Program-made: the position numbers and the translations under genes | NCBI RefSeq assembly: GCF_000425745.1 | Contig: NZ_AUEA01000016.1 | Location: 1-64,000, forward strand | Length of the DNA: 64,000 nucleotides | Direction: 5' to 3' | From: Pseudomonas cremoricolorata DSM 17059 = NBRC 16634 | GTDB taxonomy: Bacteria; Pseudomonadota; Gammaproteobacteria; Pseudomonadales; Pseudomonadaceae | The notes under the pieces: model-generated | The model's input: only the letters and a program-made list of their open reading frames with translations | Database searches by the model: none | Told to the model about the DNA's origin: nothing | In this document: piece by piece, positions 1-8,118 of the stretch | Numbering within the stretch: the first letter of the stretch is position 1 | How the letters are laid out: each line of letters begins with the position of its first letter

Positions 1-2
1 AT

Positions 3-78
3 GTCCCCTTCGTCTAGTGGCCTAGGACACCGCCCTTTCACGGCGGTAACAGGGGTTCGAGTCCCCTAGGGGACGCCA
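3..78 (+). tRNA. tRNA-Glu (anticodon TTC)
   Basis: A full 76-nt cloverleaf with encoded CCA. The acceptor arms GTCCCC and GGGGAC pair. The anticodon loop CTTTCAC places TTC at 37-39, and the T-arm contains GGTTCGAGTCC. It decodes GAA and GAG. It begins two bases into the window, so its promoter and any upstream tRNA lie outside. An intrinsic terminator follows at about 105. Confidence 0.97.
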
Positions 79-104
79 TTTTTACTCGCGTTTTGCGAGA
101 CTTC

Positions 105-143
105 AAAGGCTCATTCGAATATTGAATGGGCCTTTTGTTTTTT
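105..143 (+). terminator. Intrinsic terminator of the tRNA-Glu transcript
   Basis: AAAGGCTCATTC (105-116) pairs with GAATGGGCCTTTT (124-136), with one G-T pair, across a 7-nt loop. A T-rich run (TTTTGTTTTTT) follows at once. This is a standard rho-independent signal closing the tRNA transcript. Confidence 0.85.
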
Positions 144-187
144 CAGCCAGCCTCCCATTCCCTTTCTGCGCAGCCTCCTTCGGGCGG

Positions 188-213
188 CAAAGCGTTCACG
201 CTTTGGGTACACT
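188..213 (+). promoter_or_regulatory. Dyad and -10-like element upstream of the thioesterase gene
   Basis: A perfect 7-bp inverted repeat, CAAAGCG-TTCA-CGCTTTG (188-205), sits directly upstream of a TACACT -10-like hexamer (208-213). No good -35 is visible at the usual spacing. The dyad covers where a -35 would lie, so it could be an operator or simply a hairpin. Promoter assignment is inferred from position. Confidence 0.35.
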
Positions 214-241
214 GGCGCGCTTCACGTAAGACGGAGCGGTT

Positions 242-676
242 ATGACCTGGGACCTGCCAACACCTTTTCTCATCGACCTGCGTGTCGGCGCTGAAGACAT
301 CGATGGACTGGGCCATGCAAACAACGCAGCCTATGTCACCTGGCTCGAGCGCAGTGCCTGGCGGCACTCCCAGAGGCTCGGCCTGGATCTGGCCGAATAC
401 CGGCGCCTAGACCGAGCGATGGCGGTGGTGCGGCATGAAATCGATTACCTGGCGGCGGGCTATGAAGGCGACGAGTTGCAACTGGCAACCTGGATCATCG
501 AGTGGGACAAGCGTCTGCGCATGACCCGCCATTTCCAGCTCAAACGCCCCAGCGACGGGACGACCTTGTTGCGGGCGCGCACCACCTTCGCCTGCATCGA
601 GCTGTCTACCGGCAAGCCCCGACGCATGCCGGCAGAGTTTGTGGAAGGTTACGGCCCGGCACTGATCGAAACCTGA
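242..676 (+). CDS. Acyl-CoA thioesterase, 4HBT hot-dog family
   Basis: This 144-aa protein is the usual length for a single hot-dog-fold thioesterase of the YbgC/FadM type, which hydrolyses acyl-CoA thioesters in the cytoplasm. The family signature D-x-D-x-x-G-H-x-N-N is seen near residues 18-27 (DIDGLGHANN), followed by the aromatic and acidic residues of the central helix (YVTWLER). The ATG is preceded by GGAG at a normal distance. It lies between tRNA-Glu and dusC and appears to be transcribed alone or with dusC, 51 nt downstream. The acyl substrate cannot be told from sequence. The family is certain, the specificity unknown. Confidence 0.88.
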   Translation: MTWDLPTPFLIDLRVGAEDIDGLGHANNAAYVTWLERSAWRHSQRLGLDLAEYRRLDRAMAVVRHEIDYLAAGYEGDELQLATWIIEWDKRLRMTRHFQLKRPSDGTTLLRARTTFACIELSTGKPRRMPAEFVEGYGPALIET

Positions 677-727
677 GCACCACCGAGCACTTCAAGACTT
701 CCCACCCATTTCAGCTGAGACCTATTC

Positions 728-1696
728 ATGCACATTGCCCTGGCCCCAATGGAGGGTCTGGTCGACAACATTCTGCGCGACGTACTCACCCGGGTGGGCG
801 GCATCGACTGGTGTGTCACCGAATTCATCCGCGTCAACGACCGTCTGCTGCCTGCCTCCTCCTTTCACAAGCTCGCCCCGGAGCTGCGCCAGGGCGCGCG
901 CACCGCTGCGGGCGTGGCGATGCGAGTGCAGTTGCTCGGCTCAGATCCTGTCTGCCTGGCCGAGAACGCTGCACTGGCGTGCGAGTTGGGCGCGCCGGCG
1001 ATTGACCTGAACTTCGGTTGCCCGGCCAAGACGGTGAACAAGTCTCGCGGGGGTGCGGTGCTGCTCAAAGAGCCGGAACTGCTCCACGCCATCATGGCCG
1101 AGGTGCGTCGCGCGGTGCCGGCGCAGGTGCCGGTGACGGCAAAGATGCGCCTGGGTTTCGAGGTGCCGGACGGCGCGCTGGACTGCGCCAGAGCGTTGGT
1201 CGACGGTGGCGCGCAACAGTTGGTGGTGCATGCCCGCACCAAGGTCCAGGGATACAAGCCGCCGGCGCATTGGGAGTGGGTGGCGCGTGTGCAGGATGTG
1301 GTCAGCGTGCCGGTGTTCGCCAATGGTGAAATCTGGACGGTAGAAGACTGGCAGCGCTGCCGTGAGGTCAGCGGCGTGGACGACTTCATGCTGGGTCGGG
1401 GCCTGGTGTCACGCCCGGATCTGGGCCTGCAGATTGCGGCTGCGCGCGATGGTCATGCCTACCAGCCGCTTGATTGGCAGGCGCTGATGCCTCTGCTGCG
1501 CGAGTTCTGGCGTCAGGCCCAGGCCAAGCTGTCACCGCGTTATGCGCCCGGGCGACTCAAGCAATGGCTGGCCATGCTCACGCGCAGTTATCCCGAGGCA
1601 GTTGTTTTGTTTGCCGACGTTCGCCGCACTGATGATTGCTCGCTCATCAGCCGAATGCTCGGGGTTGCGGACGCACCCAACAGTTACGTTGCATGA
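728..1696 (+). CDS. dusC: tRNA-dihydrouridine synthase C
   Basis: A 322-aa flavoenzyme that reduces a specific uridine of tRNA to dihydrouridine using FMN and NADPH. The N-terminal TIM barrel opens with APMEGLVD. The catalytic cysteine lies in LNFGCPAKTVNKS, and the FMN/phosphate-binding segments VHARTK and MLGRGLVSRPDL follow in order. The spacing and the long C-terminal helical domain fit the DusC subgroup (position 16 of the D-loop in E. coli) rather than DusA or DusB. The start is the first ATG after the upstream gene. It is followed by the heat-shock promoter of ibpA and no obvious terminator of its own. Confidence 0.93.
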   Translation: MHIALAPMEGLVDNILRDVLTRVGGIDWCVTEFIRVNDRLLPASSFHKLAPELRQGARTAAGVAMRVQLLGSDPVCLAENAALACELGAPAIDLNFGCPAKTVNKSRGGAVLLKEPELLHAIMAEVRRAVPAQVPVTAKMRLGFEVPDGALDCARALVDGGAQQLVVHARTKVQGYKPPAHWEWVARVQDVVSVPVFANGEIWTVEDWQRCREVSGVDDFMLGRGLVSRPDLGLQIAAARDGHAYQPLDWQALMPLLREFWRQAQAKLSPRYAPGRLKQWLAMLTRSYPEAVVLFADVRRTDDCSLISRMLGVADAPNSYVA

Positions 1697-1727
1697 GCGC
1701 AGGGCGCAAAAAAAATCACGTGCCAGG

Positions 1728-1753
1728 CTTGAAAGCCATGATCGAGGCCATAT
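1728..1753 (+). promoter_or_regulatory. Sigma-32 (RpoH) heat-shock promoter of ibpA
   Basis: CTTGAAA (1728-1734) and CCATAT (1748-1753) are separated by 13 nt. This matches the RpoH consensus CTTGAAA-N12-14-CCCATNT with one base lost in the -10. It lies just after the dusC stop, and transcription would begin near 1760, leaving a leader of about 60 nt. Confidence 0.85.
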
Positions 1754-1761
1754 CTTTTTGA

Positions 1762-1824
1762 GTACGCGATGCCGAATTCGGGTCGCGCAGTGACTTACTT
1801 GCTGAATCTCAGGAGTTTATGACC
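1762..1824 (+). promoter_or_regulatory. ROSE-type RNA thermometer in the ibpA leader
   Basis: In the leader, CTTGCT (1798-1803) can pair with the Shine-Dalgarno AGGAG (1811-1815) over a 7-nt loop. The pairs are C-G, U-A, U-G, C-G and U-A, with a single bulged G, which is the hallmark of ROSE elements. A second upstream hairpin can form around the palindrome CCGAATTCGG with GCGA/TCGC arms. ROSE elements are established for ibpA in pseudomonads. They hide the ribosome site at low temperature and melt on heat shock. Confidence 0.8.
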
Positions 1825-2268
1825 ATGACCACTGCTTTCTCTCTCGCGCCACTGTTCCGCCACTCGGTAGGCTTCGACCGTTTCAACGACCTGTTCGAAT
1901 CGGCCGCCCGCAATGAGTCTGGCAGCAGCTACCCGCCCTACAACGTCGAAAAGCATGGCGATGACCACTACCGCATCGTGGTAGCCGCCGCCGGCTTCGT
2001 CGAGCAAGACCTCGATCTGCAGGTCGAGAAAGGTGTCCTGACCGTGACCGGCAGCAAGCGCGACAACAGCGCTGGCGAAGTCACCTTCCTGCACCAGGGC
2101 ATCGCCCAGCGCGCTTTCAAGTTGTCGTTCCGTCTGGCCGACCACATCGAGGTCAAGGCCGCCGGACTGGCCAATGGTTTGCTCAGCATCGAGCTGCTGC
2201 GCCTTGTGCCAGAAGAAGCCAAGGCCAAGCGCATCCCGATCAACGGTGACAGCAACGTGCTGAACTGA
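1825..2268 (+). CDS. ibpA: Small heat-shock protein, Hsp20/alpha-crystallin family
   Basis: A 147-aa ATP-independent holdase that binds unfolding proteins in the cytoplasm for later refolding by DnaK/ClpB. After an N-terminal arm with the pattern FSLAPLFRHSVGFDRF, the alpha-crystallin domain runs from about residue 33 to 125 and ends with the short tail carrying IPIN, an I-x-I/V-like oligomerisation motif. I chose ATG 1825, 9 nt after AGGAG. An in-frame ATG at 1819 is only 3 nt from it. Expression should be controlled twice, by the RpoH promoter at 1728 and the ROSE thermometer. An intrinsic terminator follows at 2292. Confidence 0.95.
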   Translation: MTTAFSLAPLFRHSVGFDRFNDLFESAARNESGSSYPPYNVEKHGDDHYRIVVAAAGFVEQDLDLQVEKGVLTVTGSKRDNSAGEVTFLHQGIAQRAFKLSFRLADHIEVKAAGLANGLLSIELLRLVPEEAKAKRIPINGDSNVLN

Positions 2269-2291
2269 ACCGCGGCAATGGCGTAAAGAAG

Positions 2292-2315
2292 AGGGCACCT
2301 GAGGGTGCCCTTTTT
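2292..2315 (+). terminator. Intrinsic terminator downstream of ibpA
   Basis: AGGGCACC (2292-2299), loop TGAG, GGTGCCCT (2304-2311) and a T run form a perfect 8-bp hairpin. It sits between the convergent ibpA and the GGDEF/EAL gene. It lacks a strong A tract on the left side, so it mainly serves ibpA. Confidence 0.88.
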
Positions 2316-2323
2316 CGTGGGCG

Positions 2324-5300
2324 CTAGCGCGCCTGCTGCGCGCTCAGCAATTGCCGAAACGCACTCAGCGGCAGCGGGCGGCTGTACAGGTAGCCCTGGT
2401 AGTAATGACACCCCAGCTGTTCGAGGAAACACAGTTGCGCCTGCATTTCCACGCCCTCGGCGATGACCGCCAGCTTCAGGCTGCGTGCCATGGCGACGAT
2501 GGCGCGGACGATCTCGGCATCGTTGCTGTCTTCAGGCGCATCGCGCACGAAGGTCTGGTCGATCTTCAGCGCATCCACCGGCAGGCGCTTGAGGTAGGTC
2601 AGTGAGGAATAGCCGGTGCCGAAGTCATCCATGGCGAAGCTGACGCCATAGCGTTTGAGCTCACGCATCTTGGCGATGGTGTCTTCCAGGTTCTGGATCA
2701 CGATCCCTTCGGTGATCTCGAGCTTGAGCATATGCCTCGGCAAGCCGTTGTCGTCGACGCTGCGCAGCACCCGCTCGACGAAGTCGTTCTGGCGGAACTG
2801 CCGCGGACTGATGTTCACGCACAGGCTGAAGTCATCGGCGTCGACCAGGCCGTCGACCAGCAGTTGCGCGCAGCTGCTGCAGGCATCATCGAGAATCCAA
2901 GTGCCGACCTCGATGATCAGGCCGCTCTCTTCCAGTACCTGAATGAATTGCGCTGGCGGTTGCTGGCCCAGTTGCGGGTGGTGCCAGCGCAGCAAGACTT
3001 CGGCGCCGATGATGCGGTTGTTGCGAGCATCGACCTGCGGTTGGAAATGCAGCTCCAGTTCGCCGCGGGCAAGCGCCATGCGCAGGTCGTTCTCCATGCG
3101 CAGCCGCTCGCTGGCAGCTTTTTGCATAGTGCTGTGAAACATCTGGGTGATGTTGCGTCCGCAATCCTTGGCGCGGTACAGCGCGATGTCGGCGCGCTTG
3201 AGCAGGTCGGCCGGCGTCGCACCGTGATCGGGAATCAGCGCCATGCCGATGCTTGGCGTCACCTGCAAGCGCTGGCCGTCGAGTGACATCGGTTGTGCCA
3301 GCAGCTCGCGCAAGGTGTTGGCCACCTCGCCAACCTGGGCTTCCACGGCTTCCCGACTGCCCTCCAGCCCGCTGAGCAGAACCACGAACTCGTCACCGCC
3401 CAGGCGCGCGACGGTATCTTCCAGGCGCACGCTGGCTTCCAGTCGCGCGGTGACGATTTTCAGCACGGTATCGCCCACCGGGTGACCCAGCGAATCATTG
3501 ATGTGCTTGAAATGATCGAGGTCGAGAAACAGCAGCGCGCCGCGCAGGTTGCGCTGCTTGATCAGCACGATCTGCTGGCTCAGGCGATCCATCAGCAGTG
3601 CGCGGTTGGGCAGGTTGGTCAGCGGGTCGTGATAGGCGAGGTGGCGAATCTGCGCCTGGGCATCGCGCAGCAGGCTGACGTCGCGGGCGGTCAGCAGCAG
3701 GCAATCGGTGTCGTTGAGGTTGATCGGCTCTACCGAGACCTCCACCGTCAGCAGATCACCACGCTTGTTGCGCCCGATCATCTCACGGTGATGAACCCTG
3801 CCACACTCGCGGATTTCGTTGAGCAGTGACACGCGCTGGCTGTGGTCGGCCCAGATGCCCAGTTCGTTGGCAGTGCGCCCGACCACCTCGCCGGCGCTGT
3901 AGCCGGTCAGGCGACAGAAGCCGTCGTTGACCTCCACATAGCGGCCGCTGTCGCGCTCGGTGATGGTGATGGCGTCGGGGCTGGAGTGAAACGCCTTGGC
4001 GAATTTCTCTTCGCTGGCCTTGAGCGCCGCCTCGGCGCGCTGCTGGTGGGTGATGTCGCGCAAGGTGGTGACGCTGCACGGCTGGTTGTCGACGCGAATC
4101 AGCCGGCTGGAGACCACGCAGGTCAGCGGCGTGCCACCCCGATGATTGACCACCACGGCAACGTTGTTCAGGCCTTGGTCGCGAATCACCCGCTCGATGT
4201 GCTCGGCGCGACTCACCGGTTCGCCCCACAGGCCGATTTCTTCGGCGGTACGGCCAATGACCTGATCCACCGGCCAGCCGAAGGTCTGGCTGAAGGCGGC
4301 GTTGATCTCGATGAACTGGCCCGTGTCCTGGCGCATGACGCAGATCGGGTCAGGGCTGACCTGAAACAGGCTGGCGAACTTTTCCTCGGACGCGCTCAGG
4401 CGTTGCTCGCGTTCGACCTGGTCGGTGATGTCCAGCAGCGTGCCGGCCATGCGCAATGGGTTGCCCTGTTCGTCGCGGTACAGCCGCGCGCGGCTTTCTA
4501 TATAGCGCGAACCGCCGTTGTCCAGCTGCACCCGGTAGGTGATCTGATAGTTGCCCGCCGGACCTTCGCGCAGGCTGCGGTAGGCCTGGCGCATGACCTC
4601 GCGGTCCTGCCTGGGCACCCCCTCGAAGAACGCTTCGAACGACTCATGGAAAGGCTCGGGGTCCAGGCCGTGCAATTGCGCGGCGCGCGCCGAGCCATAG
4701 AGCATGCCGCTCGGGATATGCCAGTCCCAGGTGCCCAGTTGCGCCGAGTCCAAAGCCAGGTCGAGGCGCTCCTGGCTGTCCTTGAGGGCGAGCTCTGCGC
4801 GTTTGCGCTCACTGGTGTCGACGAACGTGCTGATCAGGTAGGTGATGCCGTCGAGCTCGATGCTTTGGGTCGACAGAATGCCATCGTGGACCTTGCCGCT
4901 GCTGGCGCGAAACTGCGCTTCCATGGTCAACGGGCTGCCGTTGTTGCGGGTGGCGTCGAGCACCTGCTGGCGCTGCTCGGGAACGACCCACAGACCCAGC
5001 TCCATGGTGCTCTTGCCGATGACGTCGGCCACCGGCCAGCCGAGGGTGTCGGCGAAGTGCTGGTTGACCTCGAAGATCATGCCGTCGTGGCGACGGGTCA
5101 GCAAAATGATGTTGGGGCTGAGGTGGAAGAGGGTGGCGAAACGTTTCTCGGAATAGATCAGCGCCGCTTCGCGCTCGCGCTGCCGAGTGACTTCACGCAC
5201 CACGCCGATCATCTGCCGCCTACCGTCTTCATGGCGGGTCAGACTGCCGTTGATCTCCAGCCAGTGCAGGCTGCCGTCCGGCCAACGAATGCGGTGGCGC

Positions 5301-5617
5301 ATGGCTTGTTGTACCGGTTCGCCATTGACCACCGCCTGGAACGCCTGGCGCGTGCGCTGGCGGTCCTCTTCGGGCAGCAGGTCGAGGTAATCGACATCGC
5401 TGGGCAATGGGCGCTGCGGGTCGAAGCCAAACAGCGCCTGAGTGCCACGCGACCAGCTCACCTGGCCACTTTCGATGTCCCACAGCCAGGCGCCCAGGCG
5501 CGCGCCGTTGAGTGCGGCCAGCAACTGCGGCGCGTTTTGCCAGGCGCGCTCTGACTCCTTGGGATCGACCGCAGGGATACGCGGCAGGCGCGGCAAGCGA
5601 TGGGTGGGCGTGGACAT
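2324..5617 (-). CDS. Multi-PAS diguanylate cyclase/phosphodiesterase (PAS x5-GGDEF-EAL)
   Basis: This 1097-aa cytoplasmic sensor has no transmembrane segment. Five PAS/PAC repeats start near residues 30, 152, 286, 410 and 534, the later ones opening with the repeated pattern S-E-E-K-F-A. A GGDEF domain follows (intact GGDEF at 740-744, RLGGDEF), then an EAL domain whose signature is EVL (873-875, in GAEVLLRW) and which retains DDFGTGYSSL and the lysine of LKIDQ. It should make or degrade cyclic di-GMP in response to ligands sensed by the PAS array; which activity dominates cannot be told. It starts 57 nt after the LysR gene and in the same direction, so co-transcription is possible. Confidence 0.93.
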   Translation of the reverse strand: MSTPTHRLPRLPRIPAVDPKESERAWQNAPQLLAALNGARLGAWLWDIESGQVSWSRGTQALFGFDPQRPLPSDVDYLDLLPEEDRQRTRQAFQAVVNGEPVQQAMRHRIRWPDGSLHWLEINGSLTRHEDGRRQMIGVVREVTRQREREAALIYSEKRFATLFHLSPNIILLTRRHDGMIFEVNQHFADTLGWPVADVIGKSTMELGLWVVPEQRQQVLDATRNNGSPLTMEAQFRASSGKVHDGILSTQSIELDGITYLISTFVDTSERKRAELALKDSQERLDLALDSAQLGTWDWHIPSGMLYGSARAAQLHGLDPEPFHESFEAFFEGVPRQDREVMRQAYRSLREGPAGNYQITYRVQLDNGGSRYIESRARLYRDEQGNPLRMAGTLLDITDQVEREQRLSASEEKFASLFQVSPDPICVMRQDTGQFIEINAAFSQTFGWPVDQVIGRTAEEIGLWGEPVSRAEHIERVIRDQGLNNVAVVVNHRGGTPLTCVVSSRLIRVDNQPCSVTTLRDITHQQRAEAALKASEEKFAKAFHSSPDAITITERDSGRYVEVNDGFCRLTGYSAGEVVGRTANELGIWADHSQRVSLLNEIRECGRVHHREMIGRNKRGDLLTVEVSVEPINLNDTDCLLLTARDVSLLRDAQAQIRHLAYHDPLTNLPNRALLMDRLSQQIVLIKQRNLRGALLFLDLDHFKHINDSLGHPVGDTVLKIVTARLEASVRLEDTVARLGGDEFVVLLSGLEGSREAVEAQVGEVANTLRELLAQPMSLDGQRLQVTPSIGMALIPDHGATPADLLKRADIALYRAKDCGRNITQMFHSTMQKAASERLRMENDLRMALARGELELHFQPQVDARNNRIIGAEVLLRWHHPQLGQQPPAQFIQVLEESGLIIEVGTWILDDACSSCAQLLVDGLVDADDFSLCVNISPRQFRQNDFVERVLRSVDDNGLPRHMLKLEITEGIVIQNLEDTIAKMRELKRYGVSFAMDDFGTGYSSLTYLKRLPVDALKIDQTFVRDAPEDSNDAEIVRAIVAMARSLKLAVIAEGVEMQAQLCFLEQLGCHYYQGYLYSRPLPLSAFRQLLSAQQAR

Positions 5618-5674
5618 CGGAACAGACCTTTGGCAGATGAAGCGTCCTTGCGCCGAAGGCGGCGCGAGCAGCGG

Positions 5675-6553
5675 TCAGGCCGCGCTGGCGTGGCTGTTCA
5701 ACAGCGCCATGAAGGCCTTGGCGGCATTCGACAGGGTTCGCTCGGTGTGCAGAATGTAGCCTAGCTGGCGTGACAACTGAATGCCCGGCAGGGCGATGGG
5801 CGCCACCTGTTCATCGAGCATCGTGCGCGGCAGCACACTCCAGGCAAGGCCAATGGACACCATCATCTTGATGGTCTCCAGGTAGTTGGTGCTCATGGCG
5901 ATGTTGGGGGTCAGGCCCTGGCTTTGGAAAAGGCGCTGAACGATGTGGTGAGTGAAGGTGTTGCCGCCTGGAAACACCGCAGGATGGCCCGCCACCTCGG
6001 CCAGCGTGACGCCGCCGATACGTGCCAGCGGATGCTCCGGCGCGGCGACGAAATCCAGGGCGTCGTCCCACACCGCCACCGCTTCGATCAGGTGTTGCGG
6101 CTCGGGCGCCAGGGTGATGACGGCAATCTCCGCGCGGCCATGGAGAATCTCGTCGTAGGCCGCTTCCGAATCCATGAACTGAATGTCCAGGGCCACCTTG
6201 GGGTACTGGCGGGTGAACGTGCGCAGTAACGGGGGCAGACGGTGCAGGCCGATGTGATGGCTGGTGGCGAGGGTCAGCCGACCACTGACTTCACCGTTCA
6301 GATTGGTCAGGGCGCGGCGGGTATCATCGAGCACGTTGAGAATCTGGTAGGCCCGCGGCAGCAATGCGCGACCGGCCTCGGTCAGGGTCACTTCGCGGCC
6401 CAGGCGGTCGAACAGGCGCACGTTGAGTTGCTGTTCGAGCCCGGCGATGCGTTTGCTGATGGCCGGCTGGGTCAGGTGCAGGCGTTCGCCGGCTCCGGAA
6501 AAGCTGCCGCTCTCGGCGATGGCGATGAAAGCAGTGAGATTGGCGAGGTCCAC
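5675..6553 (-). CDS. LysR-family transcriptional regulator, divergent from leuC
   Basis: A 292-aa protein of normal LysR length. An N-terminal winged HTH (about residues 1-60, DLANLTAFIAIAESGSFSGAGERLHLTQPAISKRI region) is followed by a periplasmic-binding-protein-like effector domain from about 90 onward. It is divergent from leuC across about 130 bp, the classic arrangement in which a LysR protein controls the divergent operon and itself. It may therefore sense a leucine-pathway intermediate, but that is inferred only from position. Downstream on the same strand is the multi-PAS c-di-GMP protein. Confidence 0.92.
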   Translation of the reverse strand: MDLANLTAFIAIAESGSFSGAGERLHLTQPAISKRIAGLEQQLNVRLFDRLGREVTLTEAGRALLPRAYQILNVLDDTRRALTNLNGEVSGRLTLATSHHIGLHRLPPLLRTFTRQYPKVALDIQFMDSEAAYDEILHGRAEIAVITLAPEPQHLIEAVAVWDDALDFVAAPEHPLARIGGVTLAEVAGHPAVFPGGNTFTHHIVQRLFQSQGLTPNIAMSTNYLETIKMMVSIGLAWSVLPRTMLDEQVAPIALPGIQLSRQLGYILHTERTLSNAAKAFMALLNSHASAA

Positions 6554-6684
6554 GGCGCAGATTCCTGATGGTTATGCAAAGCATGAAAAATATGAATTTG
6601 AGTTATTCAATCTAACCCCATAGCATTCGCCCATACAAGCCAAGTGGTCTTTGGCACAGAAAGACGCTGATGAGGAACCGTCTG
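6554..6684. promoter_or_regulatory. Divergent LysR/leuC control region
   Basis: This AT-rich stretch holds the dyad ATGCAAAGCAT (6574-6584), a possible LysR-protein site. A candidate sigma-70 promoter for leuC has TTGAGT (6598-6603) and TAGCAT (6621-6626) with a 17-nt spacer. GAGGAA (6672-6677) is the ribosome site for the leuC ATG at 6685 and argues against the upstream in-frame ATG at 6670. No leucine-rich leader peptide was recognised. Confidence 0.5.
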
Positions 6685-8118
6685 ATGGCTGGCAAAACGC
6701 TCTACGACAAACTCTGGGATGCTCATGAGGTCAAGCGCCGTGACGATGGCTCGTCGCTGATCTACATCGACCGTCACATCATTCATGAAGTGACCTCGCC
6801 GCAGGCCTTCGAAGGCCTGCGTCTGGCCCGCCGCCAGCCGTGGCGCATCGATGCCAACATCGCCACGCCCGACCACAACGTGCCGACCACGCCCGAGCGC
6901 AAGGGCGGCATCGAGGCCATCGCCGACCAGGTCTCGCGTCTGCAGGTGCAGACCCTGGACGAAAACTGCGATGAGTACGGCATCGTCGAATTCAAGATGA
7001 ACGACCAGCGTCAGGGCATCGTCCACGTCATCAGCCCGGAGCAAGGCGCGACCCTGCCCGGCATGACCGTGGTCTGCGGCGACTCGCACACCTCCACCCA
7101 CGGTGCCTTTGGCGCGCTGGCCCACGGCATCGGCACCTCCGAAGTCGAGCACGTGCTGGCCACCCAGTGCCTGGTGGCGAAGAAAATGAAGAACATGCTG
7201 GTGCGCGTCGAAGGCCAGTTGCCGGCCGGCGTCACGGCCAAGGACATCGTCCTTGCAGTCATTGGCCAGATCGGCACTGCTGGTGGCAATGGTCACGCGA
7301 TGGAGTTTGCCGGCAGCGCGATCCGCGAGCTGTCGATGGAAGGGCGCATGACCATCTGCAACATGTCCATCGAGGCCGGTGCCCGCGTGGGCCTGGTGGC
7401 GGTGGACGACATCACCGTCGATTACGTCAAAGGGCGTCCCTACGCGCCCAACGGCGAGCAGTGGCCGCAGGCGGTGCAAGCCTGGAAGCAACTGGTGTCC
7501 GATGACGATGCGGTGTTCGATACCGTGGTCGAGCTGGACGCCGCGCAGATCAAGCCGCAGGTCAGCTGGGGCACTTCGCCGGAAATGGTCCTGGCCGTCG
7601 ACCAGCGCGTGCCTGACCCTGCCGCCGAGCCTGACCTGGTCAAGCGCGGCTCGATCGAGCGCGCCTTGCGCTACATGGGCCTGACCGCCAACCAGGCGAT
7701 CACCGATATCAAGCTCGATCGCGTGTTCATCGGCTCGTGCACCAACTCGCGCATCGAAGACCTGCGCGCTGCTGCGCAGATCGCCAAGGGCCGCAAAGTC
7801 GCCGCCAACGTCAAACAGGCGCTGGTGGTGCCAGGTTCGGGCCTGGTCAAGGCCCAGGCCGAGCGTGAAGGGCTCGACAAGATCTTCCTCGAGGCCGGTT
7901 TCGAGTGGCGTGAGCCAGGCTGCTCGATGTGCCTGGCGATGAACCCGGATCGCCTGGAAAGTGGCGAGCACTGCGCCTCGACCTCCAACCGTAACTTCGA
8001 AGGTCGCCAGGGCGCTGGTGGGCGTACTCATCTGGTCAGCCCGGCCATGGCCGCCGCCGCCGCCGTGACCGGCCACTTCATCGATGTCCGCGAGTTGATC
8101 CAAGGGAGCGCAGCATGA
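6685..8118 (+). CDS. leuC: 3-isopropylmalate dehydratase large subunit
   Basis: With LeuD, this 477-aa subunit isomerises 2-isopropylmalate to 3-isopropylmalate in leucine synthesis. It is an aconitase-family protein. The three cysteines that hold the 4Fe-4S cluster are present, one in GSCTNSR (C352) and two in GCSMC (C413, C416). The GDSHTSTHGAFG substrate loop is also intact. ATG 6685 was chosen for its GAGGAA ribosome site. It overlaps leuD by 4 nt (ATGA), which gives the two subunits coupled translation. Confidence 0.98.
   Translation: MAGKTLYDKLWDAHEVKRRDDGSSLIYIDRHIIHEVTSPQAFEGLRLARRQPWRIDANIATPDHNVPTTPERKGGIEAIADQVSRLQVQTLDENCDEYGIVEFKMNDQRQGIVHVISPEQGATLPGMTVVCGDSHTSTHGAFGALAHGIGTSEVEHVLATQCLVAKKMKNMLVRVEGQLPAGVTAKDIVLAVIGQIGTAGGNGHAMEFAGSAIRELSMEGRMTICNMSIEAGARVGLVAVDDITVDYVKGRPYAPNGEQWPQAVQAWKQLVSDDDAVFDTVVELDAAQIKPQVSWGTSPEMVLAVDQRVPDPAAEPDLVKRGSIERALRYMGLTANQAITDIKLDRVFIGSCTNSRIEDLRAAAQIAKGRKVAANVKQALVVPGSGLVKAQAEREGLDKIFLEAGFEWREPGCSMCLAMNPDRLESGEHCASTSNRNFEGRQGAGGRTHLVSPAMAAAAAVTGHFIDVRELIQGSAA

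Noticed and set aside
6670..6684. ATG 6670 as the start of LeuC
   Set aside because: The extra five residues are not typical for LeuC and the GAGGAA ribosome site lies at 6672-6677, right for ATG 6685.
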